Assembly (NCBI RefSeq): GCF_003971255.1
Contig: NZ_CP034660.1
Location: forward strand, 3,224,001-3,288,000
Length of the DNA stretch: 64,000 nt
Direction: 5' to 3'
Origin: Colwellia sp. Arc7-635
Lineage (GTDB): Bacteria > Pseudomonadota > Gammaproteobacteria > Enterobacterales > Alteromonadaceae
This document shows, piece by piece, positions 37,298 through 47,426 of the stretch; position 1 is the stretch's first letter; each line of letters starts with the position of its first letter. The notes under the pieces were generated by a model. It was given only the letters and a program-made list of their open reading frames with translations. It had not been told where the DNA came from and ran no database searches. The translations under genes and the position numbers were made by a program.

Positions 37298-38566
37298 CTA
37301 TGCTTGCCCTAACACTTGCGCTGGTTCTACTTTCGTCGCCCGCCAAGCAGGATATATAGTGGCTAACAAACTTAAAATCAAGGCAGTAATAACCGTGGTG
37401 GTAACGTCTTTTTCACGAAGTTCTGTGGGCAAATAATCAATAAAGTAAACATCTGAAGATAAAAACTCAACAGAAAATGCCGCCTCTATCGCACGCATAA
37501 TATCGGTTAAATTAAGTGCTAACAAAATACCTAAACATGTACCAAGTAAACAACCGACAATACCATTCATTAAGCCCTGAAACATAAAGCTTGCCATAAT
37601 AGTACTCGATTTAGCGCCCATGGTTTTTAATATTGCAATGTCGGATTTTTTCTCATTCACTGCCATAATCAACGTCGAGACAATATTAAAACTAGCGACG
37701 GCAATCACCAATATCAAAACAATATACATCACCAAGCGTACTAACTGAATATCATTAAACAAGTGGCCATGACTGCGAGTCCAATCTTGTAAATAAACAT
37801 AGTAATCAAAATTAAACGCCACCTCGCGCACTATTTGTGGTGCCGCAAAGACATCGCTCACTTTTAAGCGAATACCTTGTACTTCGTCCGCTTGATAGCC
37901 TAATAATTGACTTGCTTTCGCTAGATTAACAAAGACTTGTGTATCATCTATTGTGCCACCAAACTTAAATACGCCAACAATAATAACTTGTTGTTTGGTT
38001 GGTACAGGAAATTGTTGTTTAGCTTTATTTACCGACGAATCTGCTGTGATAACTGGCGGTAGCAACAACTGAACTTTATCACCTACTTGCACTGAAAGTT
38101 TAGCTGCTATGCCCGCACCGATCACCGCACCATTTTCAAGCGAAAGGTCTTGCCAGTCTCCCTCAGTCATATACTCTGCAATCGCCGACACTCGTTGCTC
38201 GGCCATCATGTCAACACCCCGAACTTCAACACCTTTTAGTGCAGCCGACTTTTGCATCATACCTTGCGTTTTTATAAACGGGGCAGCAGCAATAACATTC
38301 GGTTCCAGTTCAAGTTTTGTTACCGTTTCTCGCCATTTTGGGATTGGCTCACTCACGGCAACTAATTCACCATGCGGTACAATAGACAATAAATGCGTAG
38401 CTAGTGCACGTTCAAAACCATTCATAGCAGAAAGTACAACAATGAGTACCATCACACCAATAGCAATACCAATAGTAGAAGATGCCGATATAAATGACGA
38501 AAAGCCTTTGCTATGACGACTACGAACATAACGTAAGCCGATAAATACACTTAACGGTTTTAACAC
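37298..38566 (-). CDS. lolE: Lipoprotein-releasing system permease LolE
   Basis: A 422-residue FtsX-like permease: N-terminal helix (SFISASSTIGIAIGVMVLIVVLSAMNG), a large periplasmic domain, three C-terminal helices including GAKSSTIMASFMFQGLMNG. It releases lipoproteins from the inner membrane together with LolC and LolD. It starts with GTG at 38566 immediately after the lolD stop. I call this copy LolE from its position after lolD; LolC and LolE are paralogues and the names could be exchanged. Confidence 0.9.
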   Translation of the reverse strand: MLKPLSVFIGLRYVRSRHSKGFSSFISASSTIGIAIGVMVLIVVLSAMNGFERALATHLLSIVPHGELVAVSEPIPKWRETVTKLELEPNVIAAAPFIKTQGMMQKSAALKGVEVRGVDMMAEQRVSAIAEYMTEGDWQDLSLENGAVIGAGIAAKLSVQVGDKVQLLLPPVITADSSVNKAKQQFPVPTKQQVIIVGVFKFGGTIDDTQVFVNLAKASQLLGYQADEVQGIRLKVSDVFAAPQIVREVAFNFDYYVYLQDWTRSHGHLFNDIQLVRLVMYIVLILVIAVASFNIVSTLIMAVNEKKSDIAILKTMGAKSSTIMASFMFQGLMNGIVGCLLGTCLGILLALNLTDIMRAIEAAFSVEFLSSDVYFIDYLPTELREKDVTTTVITALILSLLATIYPAWRATKVEPAQVLGQA

Positions 38567-39379
38567 TTAGGCGTCCTCATGATTTTTCATGTCATGGTCG
38601 ACAGAAGTCTGCAGCGGTTTTAAACGCCCTTGTGATAAGCGTAATTGTCGGTCCATTTTTGCTGCTAACACTAAATCATGAGTGACAATAACAAAACTGG
38701 TATTTACCGTGCGGTTGAGCTCTCGTAATAGCTGATAAATTTGTTCTGCGGTATCGAAGTCTAAATTACCGGTTGGCTCATCAGCTAAAATTAGTGATGG
38801 TTTAGTCACTAACGCTCGAGCAATAGCAACACGTTGTCGCTCACCACCCGATAACTCAGAAGGTCGATGATGGCTTCTGTGCGCTAGGCCTACTTTTTCA
38901 AGCATAGCTTTAGCCTCAACCATGGCACTTTTAGGCTTGTCACCTCTTATGAGTAAAGGCATGGCGACATTTTCTTCGGCGGTAAATTCCATCATTAAAT
39001 GATGGAATTGATAAATAAAGCCAATGTGCTGATTGCGAAATTTTGCTCGCTGTTTTTCTGATAATTGGTGAATATCGACACCTTTGATAAACACCTCGCC
39101 AGCACTTGGTGTATCCAACGCGCCAGCTAAATGCAAAAAGGTACTTTTTCCACAGCCCGAACTACCGACAATAGCAACCAACTCACCAGCTTCAACCGAT
39201 AAATCAAGGTTTGATAAGACTTGCGTTGTTATCGGGCCTTGTTGATAAGACTTACTTAGTTGACGACACTCTAAGCCTAATTCATTTTTCATCATGGTTT
39301 TAGCTGCTTCTTGTTTAATAGGGTTGCTTGAATCACTTTCCATTTTACTATCCACTTCATTATTCAAGTTGTTATTCAT
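38567..39379 (-). CDS. lolD: Lipoprotein-releasing system ATPase LolD
   Basis: An ABC ATPase with Walker [10 protein letters not shown], signature [15 protein letters not shown], Walker [13 protein letters not shown] and switch His in FVIVTHDLV. The frame opens further upstream; ATG at 39379 overlaps the lolC stop by 8 bases. The protein then has a non-conserved N-terminal stretch of about 29 residues before the family start [16 protein letters not shown], so a downstream start (about 39292-39295) is the alternative. The middle gene of lolC-lolD-lolE. Confidence 0.92.
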   Translation of the reverse strand: MNNNLNNEVDSKMESDSSNPIKQEAAKTMMKNELGLECRQLSKSYQQGPITTQVLSNLDLSVEAGELVAIVGSSGCGKSTFLHLAGALDTPSAGEVFIKGVDIHQLSEKQRAKFRNQHIGFIYQFHHLMMEFTAEENVAMPLLIRGDKPKSAMVEAKAMLEKVGLAHRSHHRPSELSGGERQRVAIARALVTKPSLILADEPTGNLDFDTAEQIYQLLRELNRTVNTSFVIVTHDLVLAAKMDRQLRLSQGRLKPLQTSVDHDMKNHEDA

Positions 39380-40592
39380 GTCTGAGCACCTCAGCCGGCT
39401 GAGTTTGTGCAGCACGATAGGCAGGGTAAAGCGTCGCGATAAAGCTCATAGCGAGTGCAGATGCGACAATAACTAAGATATTTTTCACATCGAGCGCAAT
39501 GGGTAATTCTTGCCCTGCCCCTAATAAATTGACACCAAGTACCGTAAAGATACTGTTTAAATTCAACGTTAATACCACACCCAACGTAACCCCTAAAACA
39601 ACCCCCCATAAACCATTAGTTATGCCTTGGGTGATAAAAATCTTAACAATGCCGCTGCGATCTAGGCCTAATGTTTGTAAAATACTAATCTCACCTTGCT
39701 TATCAATCACGACCATCACTAAGGCAGAAACAATATTAAATGCGGCAACGGCCACAATTAAACTCAGCATCAACCACATCATATTTTTTTCCATACTGAC
39801 GGCAGAAAATAACGCACCTTGGCTTGCTTGCCAACTGACGAATTGAAAATCTGGTTGTTTTTTCTCAAGTATTGAAATCACTTTTTCAGCATTAAAAGCA
39901 TCATCTAAATACAACCTTAATTGATTAACCCCATCACCTTTTTTACGGTGTAATTTCGCGCCATCTTTAATGTTGATGAAAACCATGCTTTCATCAACCG
40001 CAGAGCCGACATTAAAAATACCAACAATCGTAAACGTGCGCTGCACGGGTACGCGTCCCATAGGCGTAAATAAGGTTTTATTTGGCAAGGTTAAGCGCAC
40101 AACATCACCTAATTTAACGTTTAGGTTTCGTGCTAATACTTCTCCTAAAACAAGGCTAAAGGGGTGAGTATTCAAATGGTTTAATTGGCCAAATTTCATG
40201 GCACTATTAATAATATTGTGTTGCTCAAATTCAGGCATAATGCCATGTACTAAAACACCTTGTAGTGCTGTTTTAGATTGAATTAAGGCTTCACTTTCCT
40301 GATAAGGGGTGACGTGCTTAACATCAGGTAAAGATAAGGTTTCTTGCTGTAATTCACGCCAATTATCAATGTGTTCTTGCTGGTTTGACATCAATACATG
40401 TGGCACTAATCCGAGCACTCGACGTTTTTGCTCTTGCTCTAGACCGTCCATCACAGACACCACAGTGATCAACGAAGCGACACCGAGGACAATACCGATA
40501 ATAGAAAAAAAGGTAATAAAGGAAACAAAGCCTTTCCTTTGACTGCTGCGACTATATCTTAAGCCGATAAAAATGCTAACTGGCTGAAACAT
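39372..40592 (-). CDS. lolC: Lipoprotein-releasing system permease LolC
   Basis: An FtsX-like permease of about 406 residues: [21 protein letters not shown], then [27 protein letters not shown] and C-terminal helices with [29 protein letters not shown] precedes ATG at 40592. It ends inside the lolD start, so lolCDE is one operon. Confidence 0.9.
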   Translation of the reverse strand: MFQPVSIFIGLRYSRSSQRKGFVSFITFFSIIGIVLGVASLITVVSVMDGLEQEQKRRVLGLVPHVLMSNQQEHIDNWRELQQETLSLPDVKHVTPYQESEALIQSKTALQGVLVHGIMPEFEQHNIINSAMKFGQLNHLNTHPFSLVLGEVLARNLNVKLGDVVRLTLPNKTLFTPMGRVPVQRTFTIVGIFNVGSAVDESMVFINIKDGAKLHRKKGDGVNQLRLYLDDAFNAEKVISILEKKQPDFQFVSWQASQGALFSAVSMEKNMMWLMLSLIVAVAAFNIVSALVMVVIDKQGEISILQTLGLDRSGIVKIFITQGITNGLWGVVLGVTLGVVLTLNLNSIFTVLGVNLLGAGQELPIALDVKNILVIVASALAMSFIATLYPAYRAAQTQPAEVLRHE

Positions 40593-41021
40593 GAACTCTT
40601 TCTTTAGTAATAATGCGTATAGCACCGAGGTTATTTAACGTAAAATCATAGCACAGCTAAATAAAGATATTTCTTCGACTTTGCTCACTTTTAGTTATTT
40701 TTAAAAATAGTACTTAAAAGCAGCAATAAATTAGTAAAAAGTCACTGTTGAATAAGAAGAGTGCTTGATTACCCTTAGTGTTCAGCACTTGCAGCGCTGA
40801 CAATAAAAGTTAAAAAAACCCACATAACCCCATGTTAATAAAGTAATTAAATTCATATCATCATTACCCGTATTTATATTGTAAATTTTAGGCTACAAGC
40901 AAAAGTTAATAATATGTTAGCAAAGGTTTCAGCACCCTAGTAAATTAGCCTAATAGCCTTTAATATCACCCTGTTAAATAAAAACTCAACAGCCTCTTAT
41001 AAATTAAATCGTGAGTATAAA
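40593..41021. other. Divergent intergenic region
   Basis: About 430 AT-rich bases between divergent lolC and the M13 gene; promoters for both must lie here. No gene or repeat is obvious. Confidence 0.45.
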
Positions 41022-43088
41022 ATGAAGAATATAATAACAGGTGCAGTTTGCACATCTTTACTATTAATTGCTGGATGTAACAATAGTATCAGCACACAAT
41101 CAACATCTGAAGCACCTGTCATGCAAAAAACAGCGTTAGCGTCTGGTATTGATAAAGCGAACATGGACTTATCGGTTCGCCCACAAGACAACTTTTACCG
41201 TTACGTTAACGGTGCATGGTTAAACGCCAATGAAATCCCAGGTGATAAAACGTCAATTGGTTCATTTTACGACTTGCGTGATGAAGCTGATAACAGCGTA
41301 AAAGCCATTATCGAAGAACTAGCGGCAACAAAAAACCTTAAAATGGGTAGCGATGAGCAAAAAGTTGCTGATCTGTTCCGTTCATTTATGGATATTGATG
41401 CACGTGATGCAGCCGGCATTGCTCCAATACAAGCCATATTTGATCGTATTAATACGCTAAAAAACAAAGATGAATTAGCAACATTTTTTGGTGAAAATCA
41501 AAAAATTGGTGTCGGTAGCCCATTAGCATTCTACATCAGCGTTGATGCAAAAGACTCAACCCGCTATGCCACACATGTATGGCAAAGTGGTTTAGGTTTA
41601 CCAGACAAAGATTACTACTTTAATGAAACTGAACGTTTTGAAAAATTACGCGCTGGTTACATTGCTCATATTGAAAACATGTTCAACTTAGCCGGTTTAA
41701 AAAACGGTAAAGCTGCTGCACAAACTATCATGGCACTTGAAACAAAATTAGCCGGCTTCCACTGGTCTAAAGTTGAATCTCGTGACAGTACTAAACGTTA
41801 TAACAAATTTAACGTAGCAGATTTAAACACAGTAACTGATGCGTTTAACTGGACAGCTTTTCTTGAAGCACAAGGTGTCGCTGCACAAAAAGATCTGATC
41901 ATTAACCAACCTTCATTTGTTAAAGGCTTTGGCGAAACATTTGCGGCAACATCGCTAGCAGATTGGCAGACTTATTTAACATTCCACACGTTAAGTAACT
42001 TCTCTAGCTCATTAACGTCATCTTTAGATAATGAGAACTTTGATTTTTATTCAAAACAGTTAAGTGGTCGTGAAGAACAACGTCCAATGTGGAAACGTGG
42101 TGTTGCGGTTGTTAATGGCAACTTAGGTGAAGTTATAGGTAAAGTTTATGTTGGCCGTCACTTTAAACCTGAAGCTAAAGTGCGTATGACACAACTGGTT
42201 GAAAACTTACGTGGTGCATACGGCGCAAGTATTGACGAACTAGAGTGGATGTCTGACGCAACTAAAACTGCAGCACATGTAAAACTAGCAAGCTTCGATC
42301 CAAAAATTGGTTACCCTGACAAGTGGGAAGACTACTCAGCACTGGTGATTAAAAGTGATGATTTAGTGGGTAACAAAATGCGCTCTGGCATAGTTTCACA
42401 CGACAAAGAAGTGGCTAAGCTTGGTGGTCCAATTGATCGTCAAGAATGGGGCATGACACCGCAAACAGTCAATGCATATTACAACCCAACTAAAAATGAG
42501 ATTGTATTTCCAGCCGCAATCTTACAACCACCATTTTTTAACCTAGTTGCTGACGATGCAGTAAACTACGGTGGTATTGGTGCTGTTATTGGCCATGAAA
42601 TGGGCCATGGTTTTGATGACCAAGGTAGTAAATACGACGGCGACGGCAATTTAAGAGATTGGTGGACTGCTGAAGATTTAGCTGCTTTTAAAGTACGTAC
42701 TGATAATTTAGTGACGCAATACAGTGAATATGCCGTATTTGATGACTTAAACGTCAATGGTGAGTTAACGTTAGGCGAAAACATTGGTGATTTATCTGGT
42801 GTTACTATCGCTTATAAAGCTTACAAAGCTTCATTAAATGGTAAAGAAGCCGCAGTGATTGACGGTTTAACGGGTGATCAACGTTTCTTCATGGGCTATG
42901 CACAAGTATGGCGTGGAAAAATGGTTGAAAAATCATTGAGAAACCGTGTTGCAACTGACCCTCATTCACCTGGTGAATTCCGTGCTTTAGGCTCTTTGTC
43001 TAACATGCCTGAATTTTACAAAGCTTTTAACGTGAAAGAAGGTGACGCTATGTATATCGCACCTGAGAAACGCGTTAAAATTTGGTAA
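41022..43088 (+). CDS. pepO: M13 family metallopeptidase, lipoprotein (PepO-like)
   Basis: A 688-residue protein with lipobox IAGC (Cys19), zinc motif HEMGH (525-529) in IGAVIGHEMGHGFDDQGSKYD, the third zinc ligand Glu in GENIGDLSG, and the NAYYNPTKNEIVFPAAILQPPFF substrate-binding block. This is the neprilysin/PepO family of oligo-endopeptidases. Predicted to be anchored in the outer or inner membrane. Monocistronic, with its own terminator. Confidence 0.94.
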   Translation: MKNIITGAVCTSLLLIAGCNNSISTQSTSEAPVMQKTALASGIDKANMDLSVRPQDNFYRYVNGAWLNANEIPGDKTSIGSFYDLRDEADNSVKAIIEELAATKNLKMGSDEQKVADLFRSFMDIDARDAAGIAPIQAIFDRINTLKNKDELATFFGENQKIGVGSPLAFYISVDAKDSTRYATHVWQSGLGLPDKDYYFNETERFEKLRAGYIAHIENMFNLAGLKNGKAAAQTIMALETKLAGFHWSKVESRDSTKRYNKFNVADLNTVTDAFNWTAFLEAQGVAAQKDLIINQPSFVKGFGETFAATSLADWQTYLTFHTLSNFSSSLTSSLDNENFDFYSKQLSGREEQRPMWKRGVAVVNGNLGEVIGKVYVGRHFKPEAKVRMTQLVENLRGAYGASIDELEWMSDATKTAAHVKLASFDPKIGYPDKWEDYSALVIKSDDLVGNKMRSGIVSHDKEVAKLGGPIDRQEWGMTPQTVNAYYNPTKNEIVFPAAILQPPFFNLVADDAVNYGGIGAVIGHEMGHGFDDQGSKYDGDGNLRDWWTAEDLAAFKVRTDNLVTQYSEYAVFDDLNVNGELTLGENIGDLSGVTIAYKAYKASLNGKEAAVIDGLTGDQRFFMGYAQVWRGKMVEKSLRNRVATDPHSPGEFRALGSLSNMPEFYKAFNVKEGDAMYIAPEKRVKIW

Positions 43089-43168
43089 TACATTTTAATC
43101 AAAGGCTACGCTAACAGTTTAGCTTTGATTAACATTTGTAAAAATAGCTGGAAACAGTAAACAAATAC

Positions 43169-43193
43169 AAAAGGAGCTTCGGCTCCTTTTTTT
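43169..43193 (+). terminator. Intrinsic terminator of the M13 gene
   Basis: AAAAGGAGC-ttc-GGCTCCTTTTTT, about 80 bases after the stop codon. Confidence 0.88.
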
Positions 43194-43299
43194 ATAGCTA
43201 CTTTCTAGCCCATATCTGCTTTCTAGCTCGACGCACTGCGCTATCTTATCATTTATCGCTATTTTCTAGTGCACAGTATCTTGGTAAGGTTTTCATTGT

Positions 43300-43470
43300 A
43301 AAACGGCATACTTAACCGTAAAATCTCTCACTTAATAAACGATACCTTTAGCCACGCATTTTATTATTTTTTGGCTGATTTATAGGGAACACGGTTCAAT
43401 GCCGTGACTGTACCCGCAACTGTAGATAGCCTATTTCAAAGGCTATAAGTCAGGACACCTAGTATCAACA
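43300..43470 (+). promoter_or_regulatory. Cobalamin (B12) riboswitch
   Basis: The conserved core of the adenosylcobalamin aptamer is visible: AGGGAACACGG, then GCCGTGACTGTACCCGCAAC with TGTA, a stem AGCCTATT-tcaaa-GGCT, and GTCAGGACAC at about 43448-43457. It stands upstream of the btuD-btuC-cobO-btuF cluster and should shut these genes down when cobalamin is plentiful. The 5' boundary is estimated. I could not identify the expression platform with certainty; a leader ORF lies between the aptamer and btuD. Confidence 0.9.
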
Positions 43471-43624
43471 TTTTGTACACACTAACGTTGTACAACACTA
43501 ATAATGTTAACACCGTGCGGGAATACACGTGAGTTACACTGTCGATAAGACATTCGTATCTAATTCTCTGCCCGTCGTACGTTACATTATTCAATATTAT
43601 TTTTGAATTAACCTTTAGGCTGTA

Positions 43625-43711
43625 ATGAAAATATCTCTTTGCCACATCATGCAACACATTCAGAATTGGCTTTATGCTCAGATGATTTACGTTCAGATGG
43701 GCGAGCGTTAA
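43625..43711 (+). CDS. Possible 28-residue leader peptide between riboswitch and btuD
   Basis: ATG at 43625 opens a short frame (MKISLCHIMQHIQNWLYAQM and eight more residues) ending in TAA whose last base is the first base of the btuD ATG (TAATG). TTTAGG stands before the ATG. Such a stop-start overlap usually couples translation, so the riboswitch may act on this leader and so on btuD. I know no family for the peptide; it may simply be an open stretch. Low-to-moderate confidence. Confidence 0.4.
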   Translation: MKISLCHIMQHIQNWLYAQMIYVQMGER

Positions 43712-44607
43712 TGTCAACATTACTCAGTGTTGAATCAGTGTCTTGGTCGGTCGAGCAACACGCCATTCTCAATAATATTTCCTTTGATGTTAAGCGCGGA
43801 GATATTATTGGCATTATTGGTCCCAATGGCGCGGGCAAAACATCATTACTTAAATGCTTATTGAATCAGTATAAAAACTGGCAAGGCAGCATTAAATTAA
43901 AGCACAAAAACTTGACGCAATATAAGCCCCATGAATTAGCACAGATATTTGCTTTAGTTGTACAAAACTCACCACCGATATTCGATTTAACCGTTTATGA
44001 CGTGGTCAGAATGGGCTTGTTGCCTTATAAAGCGCTTTTTGCACGTGACACCGATATCGATAAAAAAGAAATCATGCTCGCACTAGAGAAAGTAGGGTTA
44101 GCGAGTAGCCAACATCAATTTTTTAATACTCTCTCTGGCGGCGAACAACAACGGGTATTAATTGCTAAAGCACTAGTACAAAAAGCCAAAATATTGGTAT
44201 TGGATGAGCCAACAAATCACTTAGATATTTTCTATCAACATCAAATATTACAGCTAGTTAAAGCACTTAATATTACCGTAATTATGACCATACATGACCT
44301 TAATCTGGCCGCCCAGTACTGCAATCGTTTACTGTTATTAAATAAAGGTCATTTAGTGAGTAACAGTACTGTTGATGAAGTGCTCGCGCCACAAGTATTA
44401 ACAGAAGTATTTGGTTTACCTTGTTATCGCGAAGACGCTCAGCATTGTGGTGTACCCAGAGTTTATTTTTATCCGGCACCTGACACAGAAACTGACTCAG
44501 GCCCTAACTCTGAAATGAACGCTAGCATTGATTCTGATATGAGCGCTGACATTAACATGAATAATTCATCTAACGTCAAGAATGACAACAAGAGTAAAAC
44601 GGCATGA
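43711..44607 (+). CDS. btuD: Cobalamin/iron-siderophore-type ABC transporter ATPase (BtuD)
   Basis: A protein of about 298 residues: Walker A GPNGAGKTS, ABC signature LSGGEQQRVLIAKAL, Walker B KILVLDEPTNHLD, switch His in IMTIHDLNLAA. These are typical for the FecE/BtuD class of import ATPases. The C-terminus has an extra tail of about 40 residues made of Asp, Ser, Asn and Met repeats. An upstream TTG (43639) keeps the frame open, but the ATG at 43711 begins the protein where the family starts. It overlaps btuC by four bases. The riboswitch and cobO/btuF neighbours make B12 the likely cargo. Confidence 0.9.
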   Translation: MSTLLSVESVSWSVEQHAILNNISFDVKRGDIIGIIGPNGAGKTSLLKCLLNQYKNWQGSIKLKHKNLTQYKPHELAQIFALVVQNSPPIFDLTVYDVVRMGLLPYKALFARDTDIDKKEIMLALEKVGLASSQHQFFNTLSGGEQQRVLIAKALVQKAKILVLDEPTNHLDIFYQHQILQLVKALNITVIMTIHDLNLAAQYCNRLLLLNKGHLVSNSTVDEVLAPQVLTEVFGLPCYREDAQHCGVPRVYFYPAPDTETDSGPNSEMNASIDSDMSADINMNNSSNVKNDNKSKTA

Positions 44608-45611
44608 GCGTTATTCACGCCCTCAAAGGTAAAAATACCTGGGTTTTTTCTGGTCTGATCATCTTAACGCTGTTCTCTATTGTGATGTCAGTCACCTTCG
44701 GCGCAGCAACCATTACTCCCCTAGATATATTTCAATGTGTCATTAGCGAATGTGCAACGCCTATGCACGATATGGTTATTTGGCAAATACGAATTCCACG
44801 TGTGCTCGTAGGTTTAGCAGCAGGTATGGGCTTAGCTTGTGCTGGCGCTATACTGCAAAATGTCACTCGTAATCCGCTGGCCGATCCGTATTTATTTGGC
44901 ATTATTTCAGGGGCCGGTTTAGGCGCCACAATCGCTACATTGGTACTTTCAGAAGATCAAATGCTTGCCTTGCCTTTAGCCGCATTTCTTGGCGCTTTAT
45001 TTTCGGTCATTATTGTTTTTGGTATCGCGACTTTACTGCGTAATATGAACCACTTGTTATTAACAGGTGTTGCCGTGTCTTTCATGCTTGGCTCTATCAG
45101 CCACTTTATTCTTTATCTTGGCGACCCTTTTGCCACTAACCGGGTGATTTTCTGGCTGATGGGCAGCTTAACACGAGTTGAAATGTTCCATTTTTACCTG
45201 ATCAGTGCCATGGTGTTAATCACCTTAATCACCATTTTTGCCTTACATCGACAAATTGATGCCCTACTTTTAGGTGACGAGAGTGCCGCAAGCCTTGGGG
45301 TTAATGTTGATAAATTACGGATCATCTTACTAGCCTTATGTGCCGCAGTAACCGCTACCATCGTAGCCTATTGTGGCGGTATTGGCTTTGTTGGCCTAAT
45401 GATCCCACATATTGTTAGACAACTGGTCGGCGTTACCACCATGCCGTTAATTCTCGGCTCAGCATTGGTCGGCGGTTGCTTTTTAGTTTGGGTTGACGTG
45501 CTAGCACGCAGCGCCTTAAGCAATGTCGAAATTCCCATTGGTATTATTACTTCAGCCATTGGCAGTATTTTCTTTTTAGCGATCATGTATCGCACGCGTA
45601 AAACAGGATAA
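44604..45611 (+). CDS. btuC: Cobalamin ABC transporter permease (BtuC)
   Basis: A 335-residue FecCD-type permease with about ten hydrophobic segments and the conserved RIPRVLVGLAAGMGLACAGA, QNVTRNPLADPYLFGIISGAG and GGIGFVGLMIPHIVRQLVG. It forms the membrane channel of a vitamin B12 importer. Overlap with btuD (ATGA) and five bases to cobO show one operon. Confidence 0.93.
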   Translation: MSVIHALKGKNTWVFSGLIILTLFSIVMSVTFGAATITPLDIFQCVISECATPMHDMVIWQIRIPRVLVGLAAGMGLACAGAILQNVTRNPLADPYLFGIISGAGLGATIATLVLSEDQMLALPLAAFLGALFSVIIVFGIATLLRNMNHLLLTGVAVSFMLGSISHFILYLGDPFATNRVIFWLMGSLTRVEMFHFYLISAMVLITLITIFALHRQIDALLLGDESAASLGVNVDKLRIILLALCAAVTATIVAYCGGIGFVGLMIPHIVRQLVGVTTMPLILGSALVGGCFLVWVDVLARSALSNVEIPIGIITSAIGSIFFLAIMYRTRKTG

Positions 45612-45616
45612 TTAAC

Positions 45617-46222
45617 ATGACAACAGATGCAGATAAAACTCAAAAACATCAAGAACGCATGCAACGTATTAAAGACAAAGTTGATGCTCGCATTGACTCT
45701 GCTCAAGAAGAACGAGGCTTACTTATTGTTATCACCGGCAACGGTAAAGGCAAGTCCACCTCGGGCTTTGGCACATTAACCCGTGCAGTCGGCCATGGTT
45801 ATAAAGCTGCGGCATTGCAGTTTATTAAAGGTGACTGGGCTTGTGGCGAACGTAATCTACTAGAAAAAAATGGCGTTGAATTTCATGTAATGGCCACCGG
45901 TTTCACTTGGGATACACAAGATAAATCAAAAGATATTGCCGCTGCCGTTAAAGTTTGGGCAGAAGCAAAGCGCTTATTAAAAGATGAAAGTGTCGACGTA
46001 GTACTACTCGATGAACTGACTTACATGTTGTCGTACAAGTACCTAGATTTAGACGAAGTCATTGAAGCCATCGTTAACCGCCCTGCGATGCAGCACGTTA
46101 TTATCACCGGTCGAGCTTGTCATCGTAGTATTATTGAACTTGCTGATACCGTCAGTGAAGTACAGCCGCTCAAACATGCCTTTGATAATGGTATAAAAGC
46201 GCAAAAAGGCATTGATTGGTAA
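45617..46222 (+). CDS. cobO: Cob(I)yrinic acid a,c-diamide adenosyltransferase
   Basis: A 201-residue protein of the CobA/CobO/BtuR type: P-loop TGNGKGKSTSGFGTLTRAVGHG, DVVLLDELTYMLSYKYLD and HVIITGRACHRSIIELAD. It adds the adenosyl group to reduced corrinoid, turning imported cobalamin into coenzyme B12. As no other cobalamin synthesis genes are here, its role is probably salvage of imported B12. Confidence 0.95.
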   Translation: MTTDADKTQKHQERMQRIKDKVDARIDSAQEERGLLIVITGNGKGKSTSGFGTLTRAVGHGYKAAALQFIKGDWACGERNLLEKNGVEFHVMATGFTWDTQDKSKDIAAAVKVWAEAKRLLKDESVDVVLLDELTYMLSYKYLDLDEVIEAIVNRPAMQHVIITGRACHRSIIELADTVSEVQPLKHAFDNGIKAQKGIDW

Positions 46223-46353
46223 ATATAACGACTGGTAAATATGGCTTTATTAACGAGTAAAAAGTAGCGACCAGTATTTTGCAAGTCATTGATAAAAATG
46301 ACAGCGACTTGCGACTACTGGTAATTACTCGTCATCGAAACAATGGAATTTTC

Positions 46354-47247
46354 ATGAAAATTAAACATTACTTGCTCATTTTATTGATGAGCTTAGCCTA
46401 TAGCACTAGTGCGCATACAGATAAAAAGACTGAAGATGAAGCTGCAGAGGTTAGTTCGCCTAAACCACGCATTATTGCCCTTGCACCGCACATAGTTGAA
46501 ATGTTGTATGACATTGGGGCTGGAGACCAAATCATCGCAACAACGGCGCATGCTGATTATCCGGTTGCAGCGCAAAAAATCCCAAAAATAGGCAATTCCT
46601 TGCGTATTCAATTAGAGCGAGTCATAGAATTACAACCTGACTTAGTCATTGCTTGGCAAAGCGGTAACCCTAGTGATGACTTGGCTCGCATTAAACAGTT
46701 GGGCTTTAATGTTGTTTACTCACAACCCAATACCTTTGACGATGTGGCTAAAGAGCTACGTTTATTTGGAAAGTTAACGGGGCACGCTGAACAAGCGGAA
46801 CGTGTAGCAAGCAAATTTTTAGCTGATTTAGCCACAATAAAACAACAATATAGTAATAAAACACCATTGAGCAGTTTTTATGAAGTTTGGTCAAGACCAT
46901 TAACCACGATTGCAAAAGGCAGTTGGCCACAACAATTTTTAGACGTTTGTAGTATCAGTAATCCATTTTATCAGGCAGAAGCAAGATACCCACAAGTAAA
47001 TATTGAACAAATACTGCAAACCAATATCGATATTATTATTCAGCCATTATCTGAAAACCAAAGTGCTAAAGAAGGCTATACGTGGGAGCAATGGCCGATA
47101 CTTCCTGCTGTGAAGCACAATCAAATTATCAAGCTTGACGCTGATGTTGTTCATCGTATGACAACACGAAGTTTAAATGCCCTGTCTGACTTATGTCAGC
47201 AAGCAGATAAAAGCCGTGCGTATTATAAAAACAATGTCAGTGGGTAA
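46354..47247 (+). CDS. btuF: Periplasmic cobalamin-binding protein (BtuF)
   Basis: A protein of about 297 residues with signal peptide (MKIKHYLLILLMSLAYSTSA-HTD) and a two-lobe substrate-binding fold: PRIIALAPHIVEMLYDIGAGDQI, the ERVIELQPDLVIAW pattern and a C-terminal WEQWPILPAVKHNQI block. This is the BtuF/FecB class. The frame runs upstream to 46279, but ATG at 46354 gives a proper signal peptide. It closes the B12 operon, about 130 bases after cobO. Confidence 0.9.
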   Translation: MKIKHYLLILLMSLAYSTSAHTDKKTEDEAAEVSSPKPRIIALAPHIVEMLYDIGAGDQIIATTAHADYPVAAQKIPKIGNSLRIQLERVIELQPDLVIAWQSGNPSDDLARIKQLGFNVVYSQPNTFDDVAKELRLFGKLTGHAEQAERVASKFLADLATIKQQYSNKTPLSSFYEVWSRPLTTIAKGSWPQQFLDVCSISNPFYQAEARYPQVNIEQILQTNIDIIIQPLSENQSAKEGYTWEQWPILPAVKHNQIIKLDADVVHRMTTRSLNALSDLCQQADKSRAYYKNNVSG

Positions 47248-47333
47248 GTTATCTTTGCTCTGCAAGTATTGAGTTTAGCGCTTTAAAACATTAAAGCATT
47301 GTAAACACTCTACTCTTGATAGAAATAGATAAG

Positions 47334-47365
47334 CTGGCCTCTAAAACTTTTAAGGCCAGTTTTTA
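47334..47365 (+). terminator. Intrinsic terminator of the B12 operon
   Basis: CTGGCCTctaaaac-tttt-AAGGCCAG followed by five T residues, about 90 bases after the btuF stop. Confidence 0.8.
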
Positions 47366-47426
47366 GATAGATATTTTAGCGTTAAACGCCTCACAATTGG
47401 CAAAAACAAACTTAAACGTCTAATTC

